Assembly: GCA_028554795.2 (NCBI GenBank)
Contig: CM068839.1
Span: 45,338,940-45,402,939 of the forward strand
DNA from: Sinohyriopsis cumingii
Taxonomy: Eukaryota; Mollusca; Bivalvia; Unionida; Unionidae
Direction of reading: 5' to 3'
Length of the DNA stretch: 64,000 bases
In this document: positions 30,936-43,118 of the stretch, one piece after another
Layout of the letters: every line of letters starts with the position of its first letter
Position numbering within the stretch: the stretch's first letter is position 1
Notes under the pieces: generated by a model
What the model was told of the DNA's origin: nothing
Databases searched by the model: none
The model's input: only the letters and a program-made list of their open reading frames with translations
Program-made: the position numbers and the translations under genes

Positions 30936-32479
30936 TCATATTATGTAAATTAAGCATATGTTTTCCAGTGGCAGTAACACTTCTGTGAAACAAAGCGATG
31001 ACGCAGCCGATGGCAAATCTGTTTAACTCCAGAGACCAGACAGCGAGCAGCAGGGCTACCACTAACAGATCACTGTAGTACTGTTCTATAAAAATTGAAG
31101 TAAAAAAGACTGAAAAAAAGTTAATCCTTAATCCATGAGGTCAGCCAATCTTTCGCTCTACGCTGCTGTTTAATATTCGTCTCAAAAACTACAAATATAT
31201 CGCTTTCATTTAAAACGTATAACGATAAAATGAAGCAAAAACTGGACACCATAAGAAGGACGGTTACCAATTATCAAAGGTGTGCCTTCTCTTTATTCAT
31301 TGATTAAAGAGAGCTACATTGTGTCTGTGTCTACTGAGTTTAATTTATCTTTAACTTATAGTATACATAGAGCAAAGTCACAGTATTAGAATCAAAGAGT
31401 ACAGAAGAAATAGTATATGCCTTTAATTCAATAATAGAAAATTACAAATCCATTTGAATCTTAAAAACGTACCTTATCTGAGATAGAATTAGAAGTTCAA
31501 CACCTTAATTACAGGTAAACGGCGATCTTAAGTTACATATGTCTTGTCCACTGCGGTACATATGAATTTAGCAGTGTAATTAGTCAAACGGTCTACGATC
31601 TCTGATGACAACCGAATGTCTGTGTCTTTTTCTCTTTAAAAAACCCACATCTACTATTAAAAGAAGATCAAAAGAAAACACTTTTTTTATAAAATTGGAT
31701 AATCTGATAAAACCTTTTTGTTCGCTTGATAAAGACTCATTCTTCAAGAACTAGATAGCAACAGTAGCGTTGAAAATAACAGTTTTGTAATTTAGGACAA
31801 TATCAAAAACAAAGTGTCCCAGAAAATAGTTTTGTATTATGGACACTATCAAGAAAAAGGTTCCCCGACGAATCTACTACGCAGCTGCAAACAGCATGTT
31901 TCAAAGACCAATCCAAATGTTAGCGTTATAATTGTAAACATTGTCTCCTCTCATATGCATGCGTAATGTTTTCACTTCGACCATACTTGATTTCGATGTT
32001 ATCTTAGAATGTAAAAGTTTCCGACAACAGATCAGATTAAGTTATACCTTCTTGTCGACCAGAGTGAAAAGAGTCTTTGATCCGTGATGTGTCGACGTTT
32101 CACTGTGCTTACAACGTAATTATGTGCCCCTCAAAACAGCTATTGTCCGCTAATTGAGCGCATAATTGCAGGATATACAAAACATCGACCGTTTTGGGGC
32201 AGAGGTGTTGAACATGACGCTATGGTTTGATCCTCGTGCATGTCACATTGCTTTTTACAAGTGAAACCGTATATAACTTTCAAAGGGTCCATACGATTCC
32301 ATTTAAACATACGATTAAGTTGTTATTTTTTTAACATGCCAATATTATAATTATATGTTTATATATATATATATATATATATGTAATTGTTACCATATGC
32401 ATTTAGAATACGTTTGAATTCAATTCCTATGGTGTACATTGTACATTTATAATAAGTTTAAATACAGTCGTTACAATGA
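30936..32479. other. Host non-coding DNA
   Basis: AT-rich with a short (TA)n at about 32,355-32,382. No gene recognised. Confidence 0.5.
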
Positions 32480-33195
32480 CTATACTGGAAACACAGGATT
32501 AATTGGACGTCTTTTACGTTGAATATCCTGGAAAGACAGGATTAATTTGACGTATTTTAAGTCGAATATCCTGGAGAGACAGGATTAATTGGACGTATTT
32601 TACGTTGAATATCCTGGAGAGACAGGATTAATTGGACGTATTTTACGTTGAATATCTTGGAGAGACAGGATTAATTGGACGTATTTTACGTTGAATATCT
32701 TGGAGAGACAGGATTAATTGGATGTATTTTACGTTGAATATCTTGGAGAGACAGGATTAATTTGACGTATTTTACGTTGAATATCCTGGAGAGATAGGAT
32801 TCATTGGACGTATTTTACGTTGAATATCTTGGAAAGACAGGATTAATTGGACGTATTTTACGTTGAATAACCTGGAGAGACAGGATTAATTGGACGTATT
32901 TTACGTTGAATATCTTGGAGAGACAGGATTAATTGGACGTATTTTACGTTGAATGTCTTGGAGAGACAGGATTTATTGTAAGCGTTTTACATTGAATCTA
33001 CTGGAGAGACAGGATTAATTGGACGTATTTTACGTTGAATATACTGGAAAGACAGGATTAAGTATACGTCTTTTACATTGAATATATTGGAAACGATAGG
33101 ATTAGGTGTACGTCTTTCACATTGTATATTTCATAAACGATAGGATTACGTGTTCGTCTTTTACACTGGATATACTGGAAAAACAGGATTAATTA
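32480..33195. repeat. 43-bp minisatellite (about 16 copies)
   Basis: Unit GGACGTATTTTACGTTGAAT, then ATCTTGGAGAGACAGGATTA and ATT. TACGTATTTTACGT-like self-complementarity recurs in each unit. Degenerate toward 33,190. Confidence 0.95.
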
Positions 33196-34852
33196 CGGTA
33201 GGAATCATGTCCATAGAATGTTTAGTCGAATGGAATCTTTAGTGTCATTAAAAGCTAGATTACGAGGATAAAGTGAACGAGACGAGTGCATCATATTACC
33301 GTTGTGTTCGTATTAATTAAAAAACTCGATGGGCATCATTCTGGCTGTAATTTGTATTGTATGCTCTGAATAGAAGGTGAAAATAAAATATGATGTGATC
33401 AATAAAGAATAGAATGCAATAGCTTTTATTGATACTGTTACTACGAAGACCACTGCTGCTAACAACACCACAACAACCGTACTACCACCATTGTCACCAC
33501 GCCACCACCTCTAATGCTATTACAACTTCATTATCTTCTACCACAAATACTAATGATATCATTATTCCCACATGTACTATCAATACTCGGCCGTCGACGA
33601 CGATGACGACTATTATGATGATCTTGAAAAGAAAGACGACATTGTTCTTCAAACGTAGTAGCCAGCAGTGGAGTCGTTTGTGTCATCATAGTGTCATCTT
33701 CACCGTCATCAGCAGTGTCGCCTTTACTGTCAACATCAGTTTATTCTTTGGTTTCATTAACACTGTCATCTTTAGTGTTACATTTCTAATGCCTGTCATT
33801 ATTTCAATAACTTAATCACCACTCAGTTCGAGTAGGGCTCGATTGGAAGGTCAAAGAGTACGCCATAGTCGATTGTATTCGTGTCACTAGAGCGTATATA
33901 GTATCATGTTTAATCACGTGACGCAGGTAAGAGCAAAATACATAATTTCATTGCTTGTATGTTGTCATGTTGGTGTGCAATTTAGGTAAACAAAAATGAC
34001 TGAGCATACAGACTTGTGAAAGGTTTATCTTGAAGATAGATTATTTCACATGATCTCTCGCTTAGTCAAGAAATCTTGGTCTGATAAGTGTTTCTGATTA
34101 CAATATGACTGCAGTGATATCCCAGCATCTGATTTTTGTTCTCTCACTCGAACACAAAATATCAATCACAAAAAAAACTGTTACGACTGTACCATCAATA
34201 GTAACTCTAGGAACATGGGGGTGGGGCACTCTACAGATATTATAAGTTTATGAGAGAGTGACAAGTGGATTGTGAAGTTGACTGCATTTGCAACAAGTCC
34301 GATGGAGAAAATGTTAGCAGACCACTATGGTACTTTTTTTATTGTTTTTAAAATGTTTACGGATATTGTACTTATGGAACTTGTACGCAACCCGAGCACA
34401 TGGCTCGCCAAAATGTTTGCTGCCATGTACTGGAAAGATCAGCCTGATTCGTCTAATGTATACTACTTTTATCAGTTTTTAAAATAGGTAAAACGAATTT
34501 TGTCAGATTAGACAATACTCGGTTCGGCAAGTGCAATGACTGAATTACCAAATATATAACGTGTTAAAAAGTTATCGATTCATTTGTTTGAACATTTTAC
34601 ATCTGAAGTGAAAATTACGAAGCAAAGCTAGCATATTTTTTTAAAAAGCGCAAATATGAAGTAAGGCCAATCTGTTCTCTATACCCCATATTACACTTAT
34701 CAATCTTACATCAAAATAAAGGAAATAAAAAATGAAAATACATAAGATGTACAAGGTTCTTTTACAATAGCCAGCATAACCGTAATGAAAACCGGGCAAA
34801 TAGTTTTTCTTCAAAAATCTAATCTTAAGCAAAGCACGAAACTATATAAGCA
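33196..34852. other. Host non-coding DNA with ACC/ATC-rich tract
   Basis: Trinucleotide-rich stretch at 33,430-33,800 gives an open frame of 128 codons of low complexity, which I do not regard as a gene. A 71-codon frame at 34,272-34,487 has no recognisable family. Confidence 0.5.
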
Positions 34853-35410
34853 ATTGTAACAATGTGAACATTACAACTGTACAAGCAATAGTAACTCTAG
34901 GAACATTATGACTGTAGAAGCAGTAGTAACTACAGTAACATTACGACTATACAAGCAATATTAACTATGGTAACATGACGTATAGGAACAGTACGACTGT
35001 ACAAGCAATAGTAACTATAGGAACATTACGATTGTACAAGCAATAGTAACTGTAGGAACATTGCCACTGTACGAAGAATAGTAGCTATAGGAACATTAAG
35101 ACTGTACAAGCAATAGTAAATATGGGAACAGTACGACTGTGCAAGCAATAGGAACTATAGTAACATTACAACTGTACAAATAATAATAACTATAGGAACG
35201 TTAAGACAGTATAAGAAATAATAACTATAGGAATATTGCGACTGTACAGGCAATAGTAACTCTTGGAACATTACGACTGTATAAACAATAGTAACTATGG
35301 GAAACTTACAACTGTATAAGCATTAGTAACTATAGGAAAATTAAGACTGTACAGGCAATATTAACTATAGAAACATACGACTGTACAGCCAATATTAACT
35401 ATAGTGAGAG
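34853..35410. repeat. 35-bp minisatellite (about 15 copies)
   Basis: Unit ATTACGACTGTACAAGCAAT, then AGTAACTATAGGAAC, with many single-base variants. Confidence 0.9.
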
Positions 35411-36651
35411 TTACAAAAGTAGCTTCAAATTCAAAGACAAGATAAACGTGTCGCTACACATAAATGGTTGCTATGGTAACAGAAACTGTTGAAGCAGAGG
35501 CAGTATTTTATCTCTGTATTAATAGTTCTCATCATAACTAATTTGTTCCATTTTGTGTTTCTGGAATTTACTACCATAGAGAACGTTTTCGAATAATAGT
35601 CGAAATCTCGTCATAAAGTTCATGTATATAACAAACCTTGGCATGGACAAGCCATTCCAGCAGGGGCAAGGAAATTTTGTTTTAGACTAAGAGAGAGAAC
35701 TATAATAAGAAACCCCTTTAGAGTGAAATGTTCAAAATAATATTGAATGACAATGCTTGAAGGCCATTTTAATAAAACGGCAGTCGTAGATTAATCCTTC
35801 AAGGTCGAATAGTAGTACGAAGAATGGTAATCAAACAGGTAGAACTCGAAAGAAGAATATTTCTTCGGACAATGTTAAGTATACAAATACTTTAAACACC
35901 GTTTATAAATATTAAATAAGATTTTCATAAACAATTCCCAGTTTTAAGTACAAATCTACTACTTAATTCTTTGGTGAAAACTTATACTATTTTTTCTTCA
36001 TATATAGAACACAAAGTGAAAGAACAGTTTTCCCATTATAGTAATCAAGAACGAATTTTATTTTATTTCATAATGTCCAACTTTTTAAGAACATGTCCAC
36101 TTTAAGTACATATCCAACATTTTAGTACCCGCTTCTTTAAGATTTTAATAAAACTTTATACTTAAACCCTAATTACTAAGACGAACAGGACAGGGGGTTA
36201 ACATTCATTTGGTTACATCAACGAAGAACAAAAAGCCCCCATAAATTGTCTTGTTTAATAGATAAAAAAAAGGTTGCAAACATACAAATCAGCGCATGAA
36301 CTACCCTAAATGCAGGTTCTCCAAGTCAGATGTTTGCATGGGTAAAGGCTGCTTTAAAAATTGTATACTGTCATTAACACCTTTCATATTTAACTCACAT
36401 TTATGTGTTTATTGTTGCTTTCTGAACTTTGTTGTCTTTATATGGTGCTTAAGTAACAACTTACATCTTGCTTCAATAGATTCAGTCAACCGTCTTATGG
36501 TAAGAGGGAAGACGAACCGTATTGATCAGCTAAGTATATACGTTTCCTTGTTTGTTTGTATATACTGATTTGAATGACTACGTAGAAAAGCCAAACAAAG
36601 ATGTACAACAATTCATCGATTAGTGCCACACATGAATAATCTAAACATCGT
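35411..36651. other. Host non-coding DNA
   Basis: AT-rich; no gene recognised. Confidence 0.5.
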
Positions 36652-36652
36652 C

Positions 36653-36716
<64 letters not shown>
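36652..36716. repeat. (TA)n(TG)n compound microsatellite
   Basis: TA units passing directly into about 20 TG units. Confidence 0.95.
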
Positions 36717-37189
36717 CAAGATGAAGCCGAGTTGGGACTGGATTAGTGAAGACACCCAAAGCAACTGCGTTGATAAGATGTTTATTTATAAACGCAAATT
36801 AAATATTAATAAATCTGACACCATTATAAACAAAAAGATAAGGAAAATTATAAAGTTCCTAACATGGAACTATAAACAACAAATAACTCAACGTGAAAAC
36901 TCAAACATGAATTTAACGAATGGAATTTTAAACAAACCTGAATTTCGTCCTCTCACCGATTAACAACTAAAAGTATATGCTCTACACACCAATATAAACA
37001 AGGTCTTATCAAACACCAAGGGATATAGGGATATGTATAAATTTATGAATCTATCGCTCATATATCGATATTGAAACGGGAATGCATGAAATTATGAATC
37101 TATCGATCGCTCATATAACGATATTGAAATGGGAATGCATGAAATTTTGCTCAGATAGCAATAGTGGAAATAACGATGACATAGAACAC
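36717..37189. other. Host non-coding DNA
   Basis: A ~55-bp direct duplication around TATCGATATTGAAACGGGAA near 37,045-37,140. No gene recognised. Confidence 0.5.
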
Positions 37190-37570
37190 TATCGTGGCCC
37201 ATATTTGACGGCCTAGATGTCCGGTTCCACCGGCTATAGTCAATGGTCAAGGTGCCCCCACGCACGGTCCACCCCTACCTGTCTGTTGAAGGATCCTCGA
37301 GAGCTCTCACATTCAACACATCAACATAGACCCGATGGTCGCGAAACCTTGGTCCCTCGCATTGAGAACACCAGTTCACTCTTCCGAACCAACGTCACCA
37401 GACACAGCGTACACGTCACAAGAAACCACACAGAGTTTTGTGACTCCACATCACCAAACCATATATAAGGCAGCTCTACAGCTGGAGATTTGCTCCCGTA
37501 AAGAGGAAAGCTTCTTGACAAGACTCGTCGTAGTGTAATGTTTATAGAGAATTTGCTCTATATGTATACT
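37190..37570 (+). promoter_or_regulatory. GC-rich island with TATA-like box; possible solo LTR
   Basis: Stands out from the AT-rich surroundings. CATATATAAGGCAGCTCTAC near 37,460 resembles a TATA box with downstream transcript start, followed by a GGAGATTTGCTC...TAGTGTAATG segment. The arrangement would suit a retrotransposon LTR or another promoter, but I found no matching second LTR, primer-binding site or clear duplicated target. Confidence 0.3.
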
Positions 37571-37776
37571 AGCTGTGACAGATATGCGCAGCTAGTTACT
37601 TAGGTTTTCGCTGCAGGCAATTTGCACATGCAGTATGGGTTTAGTTGCGCTCAGTATTTCGAAATAACTAGAGCCGAAAAAATACATCACCCTCGGCTGA
37701 CGCTGTATGCGGCAACGAAACCCGAGTACATTTTTGATTACATATACATATTGATATAAATCATACACAATTTCGT

Positions 37777-37842
<66 letters not shown>

Positions 37843-38161
37843 TTCCTTGAAAACTAGTTTTTTCTCAATATTGTTCTGCATATCTGCAAACAAGGCAAGA
37901 ACATTTTAAATTAAATTGCTGTTTTAATGACACGCAGCTAAATATTTAATAGCGTTTACAGATCGTGGTGATTTGAAAATTATTTCGGAAGATCGGTTGA
38001 ATACGGTGATGGTTTGATGGTGCCTGATTGACATTGTGAATTTTTATGTTGTTGACCTGTCCATCTAAATCAGGTAGATTCATGAAACATCTGAACACGT
38101 AGTAATGTATATAAACCAGTATGTATCATATTAAACAAAAATGCAAGAAATTATGTATGTG

Positions 38162-38204
<43 letters not shown>

Positions 38205-38875
38205 ACGGGAGGAGGCACGGAAAAAAGATTTGGTAAGTATTTACTTTCCTATCGTTCTGGCGCAAACTTTCTTTTCCCCAAAGTCTGATTACCTGAGGTA
38301 TCTAAAATGAAGCAAAGTTAGCAATGGACAAGGAAATGGCAGGTGAAATAGTGATTTACTTTTATAGTGTCATAATTCTATTTTTAGCGGGCATAAATAC
38401 TAGGTTTGTATTTTACGGAATTTTCACCTGATGTTTTTTCCAATACTTTTCCTTGAAATTTACAACAAAATTATATGTGTATCACATTCGGGACAACCTC
38501 AGCTATTTCAGCGAAACAAACTTATTCCTCGAGTGTGTGTCAGCGCACTAAATTACAGAAAAAGCATAAAAAATTTCACCTGTAATTTCTCCCCAAGATA
38601 AGGAAACCCAATATATTCCTCTCACATCTACTATTTCAATGATTCAGTTGACTGTAGGATCGACAGAGAGGTTACAAATGGAAAAAAAAACACAACAACT
38701 ATCAATTATTCATAAAATCTCGGTCAATCCTCGCCGAAGTAGTCAGGATGGCAGATATCGACATACATTCGATATATGATCGGTATGAACGTTTATTACT
38801 GATGTGTTCAGTAAATTGTTATTTGTTCTAGTTCAACATTTACAGGGGTATAAAATTGCAAGGAAATATTTTTTG
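37571..38875. other. Host non-coding DNA with microsatellites
   Basis: (TA)n at about 37,779-37,841 and (GA)n at about 38,164-38,202. No gene recognised. Confidence 0.6.
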
Positions 38876-39186
38876 TCTTGGGTTTAACGCCATCATTCAG
38901 CGCATAAAAGGTTACACATGGCGGCCAGTATAGCTGGTGAACGAAGAAGCCAGGCAAACTCCGGTAAGAACCAGCGACCCACAGGAAGTTAAAGACAAAA
39001 GTTGCTATATACTCACATGGCCGAGTTCGAAACTCTAACCCACGCAGACTGAAGTGCGATGTCACTGATCTGTAAAGGTGAGCGTTGTTATATACCCATA
39101 TAGCTGAGTCCGAAACTCTGACTCAGGCAGATTGAGGTGAGATGTCAGTGATCGGTAAAGGCGAGCATTTTAAACTACTTGGCCAC
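38876..39186 (-). mobile_element. SINE family A with duplicated head
   Basis: The body and GGTTTAACGCCAT tail match the family. The tRNA-like head is present twice in tandem (about 39,017-39,085 and 39,090-39,175), each with CCGAGT-type A and B box remnants. Confidence 0.75.
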
Positions 39187-39454
39187 AAAGAAAATAATCA
39201 TAAATGTACAAAATTCCAGTCCCTGGTAGTACTGACAAAGAATCTTCTTTTAAAGGCTACGTTTTGATTCATAACTCTAGATTGGTATCATAAAATGTTT
39301 CAGCGATTACTGCCCCCCGCCCCCCCCCCCCCAAAAAAAAGTAAAAACAGTGTTGTCAGATCTGAATACTTCATTTGCTTTCTTATCATAAGTAGTGTAT
39401 GAAGAACACTTTACACGCTGGCCTGAAACCTATCTTTTAAAGAAAACTTAAGTG
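39187..39454. other. Host spacer with C-tract
   Basis: Contains a run of C with a few interruptions at about 39,313-39,333. Nothing else recognised. Confidence 0.5.
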
Positions 39455-40758
39455 AATGTAAAGCTAAAATGACCAATACGCTGTTCACCTGGATAGTGAA
39501 TTTGAAGCTAAAATGACCAATATGCAGTTGACCTGGATAGTGAATTTCAAGCTAAAATGACCTATATGGTGTTGACCTGCATGGAGAATTTCAAGTTAAA
39601 ATGACCCACACGGTGTTGACCTGCATAGTGAATTTGAAGCTAAAATGACCCATATGGTGTTGACCTGGATAGTGAATTGAAAATTAAATGACCCATATGG
39701 TGTTGACCTGGATAGTGAATTTGAAGCTAAAATGACCCATATGGTGTTGACCTGGATAGTGAATTGAAAGATAAAATGACCCATATGGTGTTGACCTGGA
39801 TAGTGAATTTCAAGTTAAAATGACCCATACGGTGTTGATATCGATAATGAATTTAAAGTTAAAATGACCCATCTGGTGCAGACCTGGATAGTGAATTGAA
39901 AGATAAAATGACCCACACGGTGTTGACCTGCATAGTGAAAAGCTAAAATGACCAATATGGTGTTGACCTAGATAGTGAATTTAAAGTTAAAAGGACCAAT
40001 ATGGTGTTGACCTGGATAGTGAATTGAAAGTTAAAATGACCCACACGGTGTTGACCTGCATAGTGAATTTGAAGCTAAAATGACCCATATGGTGTTGACC
40101 TGCATAGTGCATTTAAAGCTAAAATGACCAATATGGTGTTGACCTGGATAGTGAATTTAAAGCTAAAATGACCCATATGGTGTTGACCTGCATAGTGCAT
40201 TTAAAGCTAAAATGACCCACACGGTGTTGACCTGTATAGTGAATCTGAAGCTAAAATGACCTATACGGTGTTCACCTGGATAGTGAATTTCAAGTTAAAA
40301 TGACCCATATGGTATTGATATCGATAGTGAATTTAAAGTTAAAATGAACCATATGGTGTTGACTGGATAGTGAATTTAAGGTAAAATGACCCATATGGTG
40401 TTGACCTGGATAGTGAATTTGAGGTAAAATGACCCATCTGGTGTTGACCTCGATAGCGAATTTAAAGTTAAAATGACCCATATGGTGTTGACCTGGATAG
40501 TGAATTTAAAGTTAAGATGACCCATATGGTGTTTACCTGACCTAGATAGCGAATTTTTAAAGCTAAAGTGACCCATATGGTGTTGACCTGGATAGTGAAT
40601 TTAAATTTAAAATGACCCATATCGTGTTGACCTCCATAGTGAATTTAAAGCTAAAATGACCCATATAGTGTTGACCTGGATAGTGAATTTAAAGATGGTG
40701 TTGACCTGGATAGTGAATTTAAGGCTAAATAATGACCCATATGGTGTTGACCTGAATA

Positions 40759-41091
40759 GTGTGTGTGTGTCTGTGTCTGTGTTATTAAGATTTTTAACGT
40801 AGCTTTAAACAAATTTCAGTCATATCTGTTCGATTTCTGCAGTGTGGCAGTTTATAGTGATGTCTAGCACTGGGAAATCATGCCGCAGACATATGGCATG
40901 GTGTCTCACCTAGTCACATTATCATGACACCAGGCGGACCAGTCCTAACACTAACCTCTTAATGCTTTGTGCTATGCGAGGCAGCTGTTAGTACCTTTTT
41001 GTAAGTCTTTGGTAAGACTCGGCCGGGATACGAACCAACGACCTCCCGCTTCCGAGGCGGATGCTCTAACCACTAGACCACCAGATCGGAC
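40759..41091 (-). mobile_element. SINE family B, copy 1 inside the 44-bp array
   Basis: On the minus strand a tRNA-like head (A box TGGTCTAGTGGTTAGAG, B box GTTGGTTCGTATCC) is followed by a ~240-nt body and a (GTGT)-rich tail region. The head can fold an anticodon arm with CGG in the anticodon place, suggesting a proline-type tRNA ancestor. Not a functional tRNA gene. Confidence 0.8.
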
Positions 41092-41359
41092 AGACCTGGA
41101 TAGTGAATTTGAAGCTAAAATGACCTATACGGTGTTGACCTGGATAGTGAATTTAAAGTTAAAATGACCCATATGGTGTTTACCTGACCTAGATAGTGAA
41201 TTTTTAAAGCTAAAATGACCCATATGGTGTTGACCTGGAGAGTGAATTTAAAGTTAAAATGACCCATATGGTGTTGATCTGGATAGTGAATTTAAAGATA
41301 GTGTTGACTTGGATAGTGAATTTAAAGCTAAAATGACCCATATGGTGTTGACCTGAATA

Positions 41360-41692
41360 GTGTGTGTGTGTCTGTGTCTGTGTTATTAAGATTTTTAACG
41401 TAGCTTTAAACAAATTTCAGTCATATCTCTTCGATTTCTGCAGTGTGGCAGTTTATAGTGATGTCTAGCACTGGGAAATCATGCCGCAGACACTTGGCAT
41501 GGTGTCCCACCTAGTCACATTCTCATGACACCAGGCGGACCAGTCCTAACACTAACCTCTTAATGCTTTGTGCTATGCGAGGCAGCTGTTAGTACCTTTT
41601 TGTAAGTCTTTGGTAAGACTCGGCCGGGATTCGAACCAACGACCTCCCGCTTCCGAGGCGGATGCTCTAACCACTAGACCACCGGAGCGATC
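41360..41692 (-). mobile_element. SINE family B, copy 2 inside the 44-bp array
   Basis: Nearly identical to copy 1, with the same flanks (ACCTGAATAGTGTGTGTG on the left, CAGACCTGGATAGTG on the right), so it is a duplicate of the interrupted unit and not a new insertion. B box GTTGGTTCGAATCC is intact here. Confidence 0.85.
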
Positions 41693-42784
41693 AGACCTGG
41701 ATAGTGAATTTGAAGCTAAAATGACTTATACGGTGTTGACATCGATAGTGAATTGAAAGTTAAAATGAACCATATGGTGTTGACCTGGATAGTGAATTTA
41801 AGGAAAAATGACCCATATGGTGTTGACCTGGATAGTGAATTTAAAGTAAAATGACCCATATGGTGTTGACCTGGATAGTGAATTTAAGGTAAAATGACCC
41901 ATATGGTGTTGACCTGGATAGTGAATTTGAAGCTAAAATGACCCATATGGTGTTGACCTAAATAGTGAATTTAAAGTTAAAATGACCCATATGGTGTTGA
42001 CCTGGATAGTGAATTTGAAGCTAAAATGACCAATATGGTGTTGACCTGGATAGTGAATTTAAAGCTAAAATGACCCATATGGTGTTGACATCGATAGTGA
42101 ATTGAAAGTTAAAATGACCCATATGGTGTTGACCTCGATACTGAATTTAAAGTTAAAATGAACCATATGGTGTTGACCTGGATAGTTAATTTAAGGTAAA
42201 ATGACCCATATGGTGTTGACCTGGATAGTAAATTTAAGGTAAAATGACCCATACATAGTGAATTTAAAGTTAAAATGACCCATATGGTGTTGACCTCGTT
42301 AGTGAATTTTAAGTTGAAATGAACCATATGGTGTTGACCTGGATAGCGAATTTGAAGCTAAAATGACCCATATGGTGTTGACATTAATAGTGAATTTAAA
42401 GTTAAAATGGCCCATATGCTGTTGACCTCGATACTGATTTTAAAGTTAAAATGACCCACATGGTATTGACCTGGATAGTGAATTTGAAGCTAAAATGACC
42501 AATATGGTGTTGACCTGGATAGTGAATTTAAAGTTAAAATGACCCACATGGTGTTGACCTGGATAGTGAAATTAAAGTTAAAACGATCCATATGGTGTTG
42601 ACCTGGATAGTGAATATGAAGCTAAAATGATTATATGGAGTTGACCTGCATAGTAAATTTAAAGTTAAAATGACCCATATGGTGTTGACCTGAATAGTGA
42701 ATTTAAATTTAAAATGACCCATATGATGTTGACCTGGATAGTGAATTTGAAGCTAAAATGACCCATATGGTGCTGACCTGAATA

Positions 42785-43118
42785 GTGTGTGTGTGTCTGT
42801 GTCTGTGTTATTAAGATTTTTAACATAGCTTTAAACAAATTTCAGTCATATCGCTACGATTTCTGCAGTGTGGCAGTTAAAGTGATGTCAAGGAATGGGA
42901 AATCATGCCGCAGACATTTAGCATGGTGTTCCACCCAGTCACATTATCCTGACACCAGGCCGACCAGTCTTAACACTAACCTCTTAATGCTTTGTGCTAT
43001 GCGAGGCAGCTGTTAGTACCTTTTTGTAAGTCTTTGGTAAGACTCGGCCGGGATTCGAACCAACGACCTCCCGCTTCCGAGGCGGATGCTCTAACCACTA
43101 GACCACTGGAGCGGTCAG
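42785..43118 (-). mobile_element. SINE family B, copy 3 inside the 44-bp array
   Basis: Same element and same flanking satellite units as copies 1 and 2, slightly more diverged in the body. Confidence 0.85.

Noticed and set aside
33429-33815. 128-residue Thr/Ser-rich protein
   Set aside because: Trinucleotide-repeat low complexity with no domain or splice context.
40759-43118. Three tRNA genes (Pro-CGG-like) on the minus strand
   Set aside because: The tRNA-like parts head ~330-bp repeated elements with identical flanks; they are SINE heads, not independent tRNA genes.
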